Shown one piece after another: positions 9,487 to 17,322 of a stretch of DNA of 64,000 bases (position 1 is its first letter; each line of letters starts with the position of its first letter). A program made the translations under genes and the position numbers. The stretch covers positions 1-64,000 of the forward strand of contig JBBAWV010000005.1 in NCBI GenBank assembly GCA_040396995.1, in the 5' to 3' direction. Origin of the DNA: Nodosilinea sp040396995 (GTDB lineage: Bacteria > Cyanobacteriota > Cyanobacteriia > Phormidesmidales > Phormidesmidaceae). Below the pieces are notes generated by a model. The model saw only the letters and a program-made list of their open reading frames with translations, was not told the DNA's origin and did no database searches.

Positions 9487-10854
9487 GTGAAAAGGCGCAA
9501 TTTTCTAAACCGAGTTGGAGCCTTTGGCTTGGGGTATTGGGCCAGTGCCTGTGGGGCTTCCGGGCTCAGAACGGGGGCCGTCTCCAACCCGAAGCAAATT
9601 GTCGTGATTGGGGCGGGGTTGGCGGGGCTGGCGGCGGCCCAAGAGCTACAACGGCTAGGGCATGAGGTCACGGTGATTGAAGCGCGGGATCGCATCGGTG
9701 GGCGGGTTTGGACGAGCCGTCAATGGCCCGATGCCCCCCTAGATTTTGGGGCGACGTGGATCCACGGCACCGAGGGAAACCCAATCACCGATTTGGCGGA
9801 TGCTATTCAGGCTCGGCGGTTGGTGACGGACTATGACCAAGCCATGACCTACAACACCGATGGTTCGCCTTTATCTGGGGAGGATGAGGAAGAACTAGAG
9901 CAGCTTAGGGAAGCCCTATTTGAGGCCATCGCCATCGCCCAGGATGGGGAGATGGATACCTCGATTCTGAAGGCTACGGAGTCGGTGTGGCGAGGGTCTT
10001 CCTCCCAGGCCCGTCGGTTGATCAACTTCATTTTGAATAGCGAACTGGAACACGAGTATGCGGGCGGCTTGGCCCAGCTTTCGGCCCACTGGTACGACAG
10101 CGACCAAGCCTTTGATGGCGACGAAGTTCTGTTCGAGCAAGGCTTTGGCGTCATTGCCGAGTCCTTGGCGGAGGGGCTATCCATCGAACTGGGCCAAGTG
10201 GTGAGCGAGGTTCGCTGGGATCAGTCGCCCCTGCGGGTGATCACGAATCAAACCGAATTTTTGGCGGATCATGTGGTGGTGACGCTGCCCTTGGGGGTTT
10301 TGCAGTCGCAACGGGTGCGGTTTACCCCGGCCTTGCCCAGTGATAAACAACAGGCGATTGCTCGGTTGGGGATGGGCCTGTTGAACAAGTGCTATTTGCG
10401 ATTTGAAGAGGCGTTTTGGCCTGCGGATGTGGACTGGCTAGAATACATCTCGGCCAACCACGGCGAATGGGCGGAGTGGGTGAGTTTTCAGCGCGTGGCC
10501 AACCAACCGATTCTGTTGGGGTTTAATGCCGCTGACCAGGGCCGACAGATTGAAGACTGGTCGGATCAGGCGATTGTATCCAGCGCCATGGAAACGCTGA
10601 AGACCATCTTTGGGGTGGACATCCCGGATCCCATGGATGCTCAGATTACCCGCTGGGCCTCGGATCCCTTTGCCCTCGGTTCGTATTCCTATAATGCTCT
10701 GGGTTCGACTCCCCAGGATCGCGAGATTTTGGCGGCTCCGGTGGGCCAGCAGCTCTTTTTTGCTGGAGAGGCGACCGAACCCGACTATTTCGGCACGACC
10801 CACGGAGCCTATCTCTCTGGCCTCCGCGCCGCCGAGGAAATTCTATCCTTATAA
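9487..10854 (+). CDS. Flavin-dependent amine oxidase, probably exported by Tat
   Basis: A 455-residue protein of the flavin monoamine/polyamine oxidase family, which oxidises amines with release of H2O2. After a short leader comes the FAD-binding VVIGAGLAGLAAAQELQ, then EARDRIGGRVWT and FGATWIHG, and near the C-terminus FFAGEATEPDYFGTTHGAYLSG, the second FAD-contact block. The leader starts KRRNFLNRVGAFGLG, a twin-arginine-like motif, and contains WASAC near residue 22, a weak lipobox. This implies a folded, FAD-loaded protein sent to the thylakoid lumen or periplasm. GTG start at 9487 with GAAAGG six bases upstream. The physiological amine is unknown. Confidence 0.87.
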   Translation: MKRRNFLNRVGAFGLGYWASACGASGLRTGAVSNPKQIVVIGAGLAGLAAAQELQRLGHEVTVIEARDRIGGRVWTSRQWPDAPLDFGATWIHGTEGNPITDLADAIQARRLVTDYDQAMTYNTDGSPLSGEDEEELEQLREALFEAIAIAQDGEMDTSILKATESVWRGSSSQARRLINFILNSELEHEYAGGLAQLSAHWYDSDQAFDGDEVLFEQGFGVIAESLAEGLSIELGQVVSEVRWDQSPLRVITNQTEFLADHVVVTLPLGVLQSQRVRFTPALPSDKQQAIARLGMGLLNKCYLRFEEAFWPADVDWLEYISANHGEWAEWVSFQRVANQPILLGFNAADQGRQIEDWSDQAIVSSAMETLKTIFGVDIPDPMDAQITRWASDPFALGSYSYNALGSTPQDREILAAPVGQQLFFAGEATEPDYFGTTHGAYLSGLRAAEEILSL

Positions 10855-11103
10855 CCCTACCCCAAAACCATGATGAGAGTTGATGAAAGAGCCTTCGCAC
10901 CCCCAGTCCGGCAGGTGAGCCCGCCTTCGCCTTACCCAGAGCGCCCCACCGGAAGCTACCCCTAGAAAATGACGAGGCTATCTCCCAGGTTCAGGGAGAA
11001 CTTACCGTATGATTCGGAATAGATACGGTTAGAGTAGTAGGTACTCAAGGTCTGAGTCGGTTCTAGTCGGGTCAGTTGGAAATCACGCTAAATCGGGTGT
11101 TCT

Positions 11104-13644
11104 ATGGTCACTCAGTCTAATCGCGGTATGCTGGCCACCCTCTCGATGGTCAACCAAAGCAGTTCCCTCACCCATCGGGTGCGCGATCTACCCACGCCTC
11201 AATTCATCGACCTGCTAGATCGAATCACCGACGAATTCGAGCATTTCCTCCGCGCCATCGACATGATCAACAACGAATCGTTGGAGATCATGCTGGAGCA
11301 AATCCTTGAAGCGTTTACTCTCAAAATTGGCCAAATCTTGCAAGCTGAACGCACCACAATTTTTATGGTGGATCAGGATAAGCAGGAACTCTGGTCGAAA
11401 ATTGCCCAAGGCGATGGGGAGCGTTCCCTAGAGCTTCGGGTACCCATGAATAAGGGCATTTCGGGCTATGTGGCCACCCACGTCAAGACCCTCAATATTC
11501 CAGACGCCTACGACGACGACCGCTTCGACCGATCCTACGATAAAAAAACGGGCTACCGCACCCGCAGCATTTTATGTATGCCGGTGTTGAGTAAAAAATC
11601 TAACAACATCGTAGCGGTGGTGCAGCTTCTCAACAAGCTCAATGAAACCCCCTTTAATGAAGAGGATGAGCGCCACTTTAAGGAGTTTGCTGAATCCCTA
11701 GGAGTAATTCTAGAAAGCTGTAACTCCTTCTATGTGGCCGCTCGCAACCAAAAGGGCGTTGCCGCACTGCTAAAGGCAATTTCATCCCTAGAACAGAGCT
11801 TGGATTTAGAAAAAACCCTGCAATCGGTGATGGGGGAAGCCCGTCAATTGATGCAGGCCGACCGCAGTACCCTGTGGATTATGGACGAGGAAAAGGGAGA
11901 ACTGTGGTCACGGGTGAAGATGGGGGACAGTGAGAAAATGCTGGATCTTCACAACCCCATCGGCAGCGGCATTGTGGGCTATGTGGCCAACAGTGGCGAG
12001 ACGCTGAACATTCCCGACGCCTACCAAGATCCCCGCTTCAACCCCGAACCGGATAAGCGCACGGGCTATGTCACCCGCAACATTCTTTGTATGCCCGTAT
12101 TTAACTCGGAGGGTAAACTGATTGCCGTTACCCAGCTCATTAATAAGGTGCAGGGTACCTTTAATAGCTCCGATGAAGCCTTCATGCGGGCTTTCAACAT
12201 TCAGGCGGGTATTGCCTTAGAAAATGCCAAGCTGTTTGAAAGCGTCCTCGTTGAAAAACAGTATCAAAAGGACATTCTGCAAAGCCTGTCCGATGCGGTG
12301 ATTTCCACGGATTTGGAGGGCCGCATTGTCACCATTAACGATGCGGCTGTAGCGTTGTTGGGCTGCTCCAACGAGGGCGACCACCTACGGGAACGGCGAG
12401 ACCAGTGGCAAGCACGGCTGCTCAGCCGTCTGGTGTGGGAGGTGATACCCATCGAAGGTATGCGCTTTCGGGTGGAAGATAGCCTAGGCAATGGAGCCAG
12501 ACATTACGTACCAGAACAAAACCTGCGGGTGACCCTGCAAGTGGGGGATGACGAGGCCGGAGAAGGCCCGCTTCACCTAGCCTTGCCCGATCCGGCCCAG
12601 GCCGACCACTACCGCCCCTGGGGCGATCCCAATGCGCCGCTCCTCACCGCCGACCAGGTGAAATCCCTAGAACGCAGCGTCAACCTAACGGTGAACCCCC
12701 TGACCAACCCCGAAGGGAAGGTGTTGGGCGGGCTGCTGGTGCTGGAGGACATCAGCCAAGAAAAACGGATGAAGAGCACCCTCTACCGCTACATGACCCC
12801 CGGCGTGGCGGAGCGAGTGATGGCCCTGGGGGATGATGTGCTGATGAAGGGCGAACGCAAAGACGTAACGGTCTTGTTCTCCGATATTCGCGGCTACACC
12901 ACCCTAACCGAGAACCTGGAAGCCGACAAAGTAGTGGAAATGCTCAACGCCTACTTTGAAACCATGGTGGAGGCGGTGTTTAACTTTGAGGGTACCCTCG
13001 ATAAATTCATTGGCGATGCCTTGATGGCCGTCTTTGGTGCGCCCCTGCCCCTCAGCAACCACGCCTGGTCGGCGGTGCAAAGCGCCCTAGATATGCGCCG
13101 TCGCCTTGCGGCCTTCAACTACGCACGACGGCACCTGAAACAGCCCGAAATCCGTATCGGTATTGGCATTAGCTCCGGTGAAGTAGTCTCCGGCAACATC
13201 GGCTCCCAACGCAAAATGGAGTACACCGTCATCGGTGATGGGGTCAACCTCAGTTCCCGCCTGGAGGGCGTTACCAAGGAATACGGCTGCGATATCGTCA
13301 TCAGCGAATATACCCACTCCCTCTGCCGAGACAACATCTGGGTGCGGGAACTGGATAGTATCCGGGTGAAGGGTAAGCTTCAGCCCGTCAAGCTCTATGA
13401 ACTGATTGGTGATCGCAAAACTCCCCTAGAACCGGGCACCGAAGACTTCCTAGACCTCTACGCCCAGGCCCGCGACGCCTACATCAATATGGACTTTCAG
13501 GCCGCTATGGCGCTCTTCTCTAAGGCCAAAGATATGCGCCCCAACGACAAAGCCGTGGCTGTCCACATCAACCGCGCCCAACATTACCTGGTGGAACCCC
13601 CACCCCAAGACTGGGATGGCGTCCACATCATGACCACCAAGTAG
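11104..13644 (+). CDS. Adenylate cyclase, GAF-GAF-PAS-class IIIb cyclase (CyaB-like)
   Basis: Soluble cAMP synthase of 846 residues. Two GAF domains (about 55-200 and 225-385) share the repeated block NIPDAY...DKxTGYxTRxILCMPV. A PAS-like region follows (about 393-560), then a class III cyclase homology domain (about 585-770) and a helical, TPR-like tail. Metal-binding Asp594 (SDIRG) and Asp638 are present. Lys634 (LDKFIGD) and Thr708 (EYTVIGD) occupy the adenine-recognition positions, and the Asp-to-Thr exchange is the class IIIb signature known from Anabaena CyaB1. That class is described as bicarbonate-responsive, and the GAF domains of CyaB proteins bind cAMP; both properties are inferred here. 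A perfect hairpin overlaps the stop codon. Confidence 0.92.
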   Translation: MVTQSNRGMLATLSMVNQSSSLTHRVRDLPTPQFIDLLDRITDEFEHFLRAIDMINNESLEIMLEQILEAFTLKIGQILQAERTTIFMVDQDKQELWSKIAQGDGERSLELRVPMNKGISGYVATHVKTLNIPDAYDDDRFDRSYDKKTGYRTRSILCMPVLSKKSNNIVAVVQLLNKLNETPFNEEDERHFKEFAESLGVILESCNSFYVAARNQKGVAALLKAISSLEQSLDLEKTLQSVMGEARQLMQADRSTLWIMDEEKGELWSRVKMGDSEKMLDLHNPIGSGIVGYVANSGETLNIPDAYQDPRFNPEPDKRTGYVTRNILCMPVFNSEGKLIAVTQLINKVQGTFNSSDEAFMRAFNIQAGIALENAKLFESVLVEKQYQKDILQSLSDAVISTDLEGRIVTINDAAVALLGCSNEGDHLRERRDQWQARLLSRLVWEVIPIEGMRFRVEDSLGNGARHYVPEQNLRVTLQVGDDEAGEGPLHLALPDPAQADHYRPWGDPNAPLLTADQVKSLERSVNLTVNPLTNPEGKVLGGLLVLEDISQEKRMKSTLYRYMTPGVAERVMALGDDVLMKGERKDVTVLFSDIRGYTTLTENLEADKVVEMLNAYFETMVEAVFNFEGTLDKFIGDALMAVFGAPLPLSNHAWSAVQSALDMRRRLAAFNYARRHLKQPEIRIGIGISSGEVVSGNIGSQRKMEYTVIGDGVNLSSRLEGVTKEYGCDIVISEYTHSLCRDNIWVRELDSIRVKGKLQPVKLYELIGDRKTPLEPGTEDFLDLYAQARDAYINMDFQAAMALFSKAKDMRPNDKAVAVHINRAQHYLVEPPPQDWDGVHIMTTK

Positions 13645-13667
13645 GGGCGAGGTCTCCTCGCCCCTAC
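13641..13667. terminator. Perfect 12-bp palindrome between convergent genes
   Basis: Arms GTAGGGGCGAGG (13641-13652) and CCTCGCCCCTAC (13656-13667) flank a TCT loop. It overlaps the TAG of the cyclase gene and lies between convergent genes, so it may stop transcription from both sides, although no T-tract follows. The same core recurs at 14534-14552, so it is also a dispersed repeat. Confidence 0.6.
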
Positions 13668-13725
13668 TTGGGCCAAGCCCTTTTCGCGGCCTTCTCCACC
13701 GAGGGAACCTATGGGGATGACTGGG

Positions 13726-14172
13726 TTAACCCTGGGCTTCGGCCAAATTCTTCAGGCGCTGCAACTGGGCCTTCATGTCGCGCCGAGTCCAGGGGGCGGC
13801 AACGCGATGGAACCCCCAGGCCACAACGGGGTTGGGGATTTCAAATTCAAAGCGGTTCAGCAGAACGGTGCCGTGGGGAGTGTGGTCGTATTGCCAGCGA
13901 TCTTGGCCTTGGAAAAAGCCCTCAAAGGCCCATACAATCAGCCCTGGCTCACGGGCTACCACGGTGCAGTGCAGACTGGGCTGCCAGAGGGGAATTTGCA
14001 GGATAAACCGACAGCGGCTTCCCGGTTGGGTGTCCCAGGGGCCAATCGGTTCGCAGCGCAGGGCTGGATTTAGCCAGCGATGCATCCAATCTAGATCGGT
14101 AAAACAGCGATCCACCTTGGTCGGATCGGCTTGGATGGTAATCGATTGCTGGAAAATGGTGGGGCTGGCCAT
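13726..14172 (-). CDS. SRPBCC (START/polyketide-cyclase-like) superfamily protein
   Basis: Small helix-grip protein of 148 residues, predicted to bind a hydrophobic ligand. The pattern fits SRPBCC proteins: an N-terminal strand FQQSITIQADPTKV, then FTDLDWMHRWLNPAL, a central WAFEGFF and the C-terminal amphipathic helix RRDMKAQLQRLKNLAE. No catalytic residues can be assigned. The frame is open to 14253, but that upstream ATG lies inside a dispersed 92-bp repeat, so the ATG at 14172 (MASPTIF) is the more credible start. It is convergent with the cyclase gene. Confidence 0.7.
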   Translation of the reverse strand: MASPTIFQQSITIQADPTKVDRCFTDLDWMHRWLNPALRCEPIGPWDTQPGSRCRFILQIPLWQPSLHCTVVAREPGLIVWAFEGFFQGQDRWQYDHTPHGTVLLNRFEFEIPNPVVAWGFHRVAAPWTRRDMKAQLQRLKNLAEAQG

Positions 14173-14243
14173 GGGTGAGGAAAAAGCAATAGAAGTCTTA
14201 ACAAACTTGTCAGACCTTGGGGATGAAATCTGCGTCTTTATAG

Positions 14244-14335
14244 TTATAGTCATTTCGACTAACGTTGAGACAGTCGTGGGCCTGATTTACAGGGGATGTA
14301 GCCATTTAAGGCGTCTCATGCTTATCGACAGCAAC
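14244..14335 (+). repeat. Dispersed 92-bp repeat, copy A
   Basis: Almost identical, in inverted orientation, to 32102-32193. I see two substitutions over the 92 bases: CCATTTA against CCGTTTA, and CGACAGC against CGAAAGC. A diverged third copy is at 29213-29287. It contains the upstream in-frame ATG of the SRPBCC frame. No coding frame is conserved between copies, so it looks like a non-autonomous mobile repeat or an IS end. Confidence 0.8.
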
Positions 14336-14756
14336 CATAATTCCGTAAATAGTCGTACATTACAGGGGAGCAGATGGGCTACAGCGTCGACCGTCGCCAA
14401 CGCGTAATTCAGGATGTGCATTCAGGGGGTAAGCTGTTAGTCATCCTAGTCAGATCGCTCTAGAAGCCTTCTGGCAAGGGCTCATACCAAATCCTAATCG
14501 AATAACCCCGATTCCCAGCCCAGCAAACCGTAGGGGCGAGGTCTCCTCGCCCGCTGATACCGGGGGAAAACAAGTCGGATTTGGTATTAGAGCCGACATT
14601 CCGCAGGTTGACAAATAATTTTCGGCATGCATCGGTTTTCAGGCGTCCGAAAGCCTTGGCAGATGGGGCTCTCAGGTTTTGGACTCTGTCGCCCAAAGGA
14701 TTGCGAAGTATTAAGCTACCACTGACATCAGCCCATAACTCGTTTGCCAGGATCCT
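14336..14756. other. Intergenic stretch, no gene seen
   Basis: About 420 bp between repeat copy A and the truncated DUF3800 copy. No credible gene on either strand. The only structure I see is the palindromic repeat at 14534-14552. Confidence 0.5.
14534..14552. repeat. Palindromic spacer repeat GGGCGAGG-TCT-CCTCGCCC
   Basis: Same core hairpin as the one at the cyclase stop codon (13641-13667), here with 8-bp arms. It lies in non-coding DNA, which supports a dispersed palindromic repeat family rather than a gene-specific terminator. Confidence 0.65.
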
Positions 14757-14918
14757 CTAGCTGAGAGGCTTTCGGCGATCGGCCTGGGCAATGCACAGTA
14801 AAAAATAATCGTCAACCTGCGGGATGTCGGCTACAATGATCCGCCCTTTTTTATCGAAGAATGAGAGATCGCCTGCCTCATCAACAAAGTAGTGGCGAAT
14901 TTTAACGTCTTCCGGCAT
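14757..14918 (-). pseudogene. Truncated DUF3800 gene copy
   Basis: 53-codon frame from ATG 14918 to TAG 14757. The first 28 residues match the intact DUF3800 protein at 16363-17187 (MPEDVKIRHYF, then GEAGD-type motif and FFDKKGRIIV) except for Asp in VDEAGD where the intact copy has Gly. After that the sequence diverges and soon stops. The upstream non-coding DNA is also duplicated (14832-15004 against 17101-17273), so the copy retains its promoter region. It is either a decayed paralogue or a translated short remnant. Confidence 0.75.
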
Positions 14919-15004
14919 GTATAGAGATAAAGTACACTTGGCCTATTTTACATCAGCCAGAGACTACAGCTTCTCGTTCTACGATTGCTTCATTCTCTAA
15001 AATC
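14832..15004 (-). repeat. Direct repeat of DUF3800 5' end plus upstream region, copy 1
   Basis: About 173 bp shared with 17101-17273 at high identity, covering the first codons of the DUF3800 frame and roughly 85 bp upstream. The two copies are about 2.27 kb apart, almost the spacing of the two addiction-module genes (2.33 kb), which points to an old tandem duplication of the whole unit. Confidence 0.8.
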
Positions 15005-15025
15005 ATGAAAGGAGTTTGTCAGATT

Positions 15026-15187
15026 TTATCGTGACTCTAATAAAAGCCTTTCGATGACTTCGTGCAGGTTTTCTTGTAATTCGTCTAAGGTTTCTCCTTG
15101 GGAGTGTGCGCCAGGAAAACCTGGAACGTAACCAACGTAGAGGTTGGTGTCAGTATCTTGTTCGATAATGGCTGTGAAGGTTCTCAT
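15026..15187 (-). CDS. HicB-like antitoxin family protein
   Basis: Protein of 53 residues. It has the partial RNase H-like HicB pattern: an N-terminal strand MRTFTAIIEQD, then LYVGYVPGFPGAHSQGETLDELQENLHE with the PGF/PGAHSQGET core and the C-terminal helix LHEVIERLLLESR. HicB proteins neutralise the HicA mRNA interferase, but no HicA-like frame is adjacent, so this is an orphan or has another role. It lies 32 bp downstream of the DUF5615 gene on the same strand and is probably the last gene of that transcription unit. Confidence 0.75.
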   Translation of the reverse strand: MRTFTAIIEQDTDTNLYVGYVPGFPGAHSQGETLDELQENLHEVIERLLLESR

Positions 15188-15219
15188 AACTCAAAATTTT
15201 CAGTAGTTGTGATTCTTAT

Positions 15220-15573
15220 CTATCGCAAAGGAAGAAACCTAACTTGGCCTTCCCACTCGTCATCGAGACTACATTCAGCGATTAAGATGATCTCCTCTAT
15301 GGCCAAACCTATTGGAACACGACGACTCACTTCAAATAATCCAGGCATGGATAATCTATCTTGAATACGTTGATAGGCAAAGGTAATCATCGTAGCAACA
15401 TCGTGGGTTAGAACCATGCGTCCTGCGCCAGCGGCCCAAGCCAAAACCGTAGGATCATCTACTCCAGAGAGATTAACATCCTGAACGCGAACAATATCAA
15501 TGGCAGGAGCTTGGCGAAGAATCCCACGTACAATCTGATTATTAAAATTTTCGTCAGCCAAGAATTTAATCAT
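15220..15573 (-). CDS. DUF5615 PIN-like toxin family protein
   Basis: Protein of 117 residues with the DUF5615 (PIN-like) opening IKFLADENFNNQIVRGIL, whose Asp-Glu-Asn supplies the first acidic site. VQDVNLSGVDDPTVLAWA and VLTHDVATMITFAY supply the further acidic positions. By family it is a predicted ribonuclease toxin. It follows the DUF433 gene by only a few bases (stop at 15579, start at 15573), the usual DUF433-DUF5615 antitoxin-toxin order. Confidence 0.85.
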   Translation of the reverse strand: MIKFLADENFNNQIVRGILRQAPAIDIVRVQDVNLSGVDDPTVLAWAAGAGRMVLTHDVATMITFAYQRIQDRLSMPGLFEVSRRVPIGLAIEEIILIAECSLDDEWEGQVRFLPLR

Positions 15574-15578
15574 CTTGG

Positions 15579-15911
15579 CTACCTAGCCGCATTTCGCCTA
15601 GCCAGGAGTCGAGCACGTATGCCCTCAGGGCTGAAACGTTGCTCAGCTTCTTGTTGGATTAATTCGGCCCGCTGTTGACGTTCTGCAAGATAAGTATGTA
15701 CCTCATCTCGATGTCTGAGGTAGTAACCGATGACAAGGTAAATATCTGAAATTGGCAAGGATGGGTACTGCTCTCCGATTTCCTCTGGGGTGCATCCTTC
15801 AAGGAAAGCCGTTACAACGGTATCCAGGGTGACGCGAGTTTTGGCGACTCGTACAACACCTTGGGGGTCGGTTTCTATGGGTGCGGGTTCAAGGGCAATG
15901 GCTAGGGGCAT
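15579..15911 (-). CDS. DUF433 family antitoxin
   Basis: A 110-residue protein with the winged-helix-like DUF433 core: VVRVAKTRVTLDTVVTAFLEGCTPEEIGEQYP, then LPISDIYLVIGYYLRHRDEV and a charged helical tail. It is the presumed antitoxin and autorepressor of the adjacent DUF5615 protein. The N-terminal MPLAIALEPAPIETD is repeated as non-functional stubs upstream of both addiction-module genes (about 16195-16250 and 18487-18556), evidence of local duplication. Confidence 0.85.
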   Translation of the reverse strand: MPLAIALEPAPIETDPQGVVRVAKTRVTLDTVVTAFLEGCTPEEIGEQYPSLPISDIYLVIGYYLRHRDEVHTYLAERQQRAELIQQEAEQRFSPEGIRARLLARRNAAR

Positions 15912-15946
15912 GGATTTGATAGGGTTGGGTGGGTGACAGTGGCTAA

Positions 15947-16177
15947 TTACTGGCCTGCGTTTGCTAGTCGTCGCTCTTCTAGCATTGCTGCTACTTCTTC
16001 GTCTGTTGGTGCAGGCTGATCGGTTTTTAGCAACCCCCTCATCCGTTGAATGGCGGCAGAGCGGTCAGATTGCGTAATTGTCTTATTTTTAAGGGATTCA
16101 ACAATGACAGCGATCAGCATCAGCCGATCATCGGGCGGCAAGCTAAGGACTTGTGCTTTGAGTTCTGGTGACAACAT
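15947..16177 (-). CDS. Addiction-module component-like protein, copy 1
   Basis: Protein of 76 residues resembling the small addiction-module components of the TIGR02574 type: LSPELKAQVLSLPPDDRLMLIAVIVESL, then a basic middle and an acidic DEEVAAMLEERR tail. About 90% identical by eye to the protein at 18277-18486. No RelE-like toxin is adjacent; the next gene downstream, 36 bp away, is the DUF433 antitoxin. It probably opens the leftward unit ending with the HicB-like gene. Confidence 0.7.
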   Translation of the reverse strand: MLSPELKAQVLSLPPDDRLMLIAVIVESLKNKTITQSDRSAAIQRMRGLLKTDQPAPTDEEVAAMLEERRLANAGQ

Positions 16178-16194
16178 AGACTGTTCTTAGGCTA

Positions 16195-16282
16195 TGGGAG
16201 TCGGTTTCTATGGGTGTGGGTTCAAGGGCGATGGCTAGGGGTATAGATTTGATAGATTGGGTGGTGAGCGGTGCCCACCCTG
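16195..16282 (-). repeat. DUF433 N-terminal stub and GTGGGC palindrome, copy 2
   Basis: In the minus frame the segment encodes IPLAIALEPTPIETDS, matching the first residues of the DUF433 protein, then loses similarity. To the right lies a palindromic element ending TGCCCACCCTGC (about 16261-16282), which recurs at about 17283-17303 and 18563-18592. The same stub-palindrome pair flanks the second addiction-module gene. Confidence 0.65.
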
Positions 16283-16362
16283 CTTGCCATGGCAATCCTT
16301 TAGGTATACTAGTATATGGAGGGGCGAACGTCGGCTTCATGCCGTGTGTCTAGGTAGCAACC

Positions 16363-17187
16363 CTACTGAGACCTAGCCCCTCTCAGCTTTTCTAGGGTTA
16401 ATGGGTTACTATCGCTGTACCATTCCCCATAGTCTTTGTTACGTTTGTCGTCCAAATCCATAATTAGCCTGTACTTCTGGGCAAGCGGCTTGAAGAACTG
16501 ATCTTCCTCCCGTTCGTAAAGGCGTTGTAGTGCCCAGAGGCAATAGTCAACGATTTGTAACCCTGCAACCTGAGATGGGTAGGCGGGTTCAATGAGAATT
16601 GAGCTATTAGAGCTGATTTTCCATTTGGCCTCAAAGTTCTTCTGAGCCTGATTAATAGCTTGTTCCAAGGCTTCCTCGCGGGCTTCTTTGCCTCGTCGGG
16701 CAATAGCAATCTGAACAACATCTGCTTTGTGCAACAGATTTCTGAAGAGGCGCTTGATCAAGTCGTCGTAGATGGCATTTTGCTGTAACTTCTTGCCCAT
16801 GCTTTTGAAGTTTGTCTTGGCGGTCTCGGCGATTTCTGCCTTACTGCGAATGGCGACGAAGACTTTGATGTCAAAAGCCTGGATTAGCTCGAAAACTTGC
16901 GCTCGAATTTCTGCGTAGTCATCCTTTGCATGAAAAGCAATCGCTGTTTTCTTGGCTTCCGGCTGCATCGAAGGAATAGCCTTGTAGCGTGGATCGGCTA
17001 TCAGCTTGGCTCTCAGGGTACTTAATTCCCAGGTTCCTGTTTCAGGATCGGAAATTTGGGCTACCCCTACCATAAAAAATTTGGATGCCCCTGGTTGACC
17101 GACAATGATCCGCCCTTTTTTATCGAAGAATGAGAGATCGCCTGCCTCACCGACAAAGTAGTGGCGAATTTTAACGTCTTCCGGCAT
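16363..17187 (-). CDS. DUF3800 domain-containing protein
   Basis: Protein of 274 residues from ATG 17187. DUF3800 proteins are predicted RNase H/RuvC-like enzymes with an N-terminal DE(A/S)GD motif and a C-terminal Asp. Here the first motif is VGEAGD (residues 12-17), so the leading Asp is Gly. The C-terminal block GLQIVDYCLWALQRLYE is intact. The middle contains the expected AIAFHAKDDYAEIRAQVFELI segment. The truncated neighbouring copy (14757-14918) still has VDEAGD. DUF3800 genes are frequent in defence and toxin islands, which fits the surroundings. Catalytic competence is uncertain. Confidence 0.8.
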   Translation of the reverse strand: MPEDVKIRHYFVGEAGDLSFFDKKGRIIVGQPGASKFFMVGVAQISDPETGTWELSTLRAKLIADPRYKAIPSMQPEAKKTAIAFHAKDDYAEIRAQVFELIQAFDIKVFVAIRSKAEIAETAKTNFKSMGKKLQQNAIYDDLIKRLFRNLLHKADVVQIAIARRGKEAREEALEQAINQAQKNFEAKWKISSNSSILIEPAYPSQVAGLQIVDYCLWALQRLYEREEDQFFKPLAQKYRLIMDLDDKRNKDYGEWYSDSNPLTLEKLRGARSQ

Positions 17188-17273
17188 GTGTAGAGGCAGA
17201 GTACACTTGACCTATTTTACATTAACCAGAGACTACAGCTTCTAGCTCTACGATTGCTTTATTTCCTAAAATA
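17101..17273 (-). repeat. Direct repeat of DUF3800 5' end plus upstream region, copy 2
   Basis: Partner of 14832-15004. It covers the promoter-side DNA and first codons of the intact DUF3800 gene. A GTGGGCAATGCCCAC palindrome (17283-17299) lies directly to the right. Confidence 0.8.
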
Positions 17274-17282
17274 GATGTGGGT

Positions 17283-17299
17283 GGTGGGCAATGCCCACC
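17283..17299. repeat. GGTGGGCAATGCCCACC palindrome
   Basis: Perfect palindrome around an AAT centre, followed by CTACT. Related elements sit at about 16261-16282 and 18563-18592, in each case at a gene-module boundary of the island. It lies 24 bp downstream of the HNH gene stop and may also act as its terminator. Confidence 0.6.
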
Positions 17300-17322
17300 C
17301 TACTTACTTATTATCTCTGATA

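Noticed and set aside
16143..16340. A 65-residue minus-strand gene
   Set aside because: It is the DUF433 stub read with surrounding non-coding and palindromic DNA. No ribosome-binding site.
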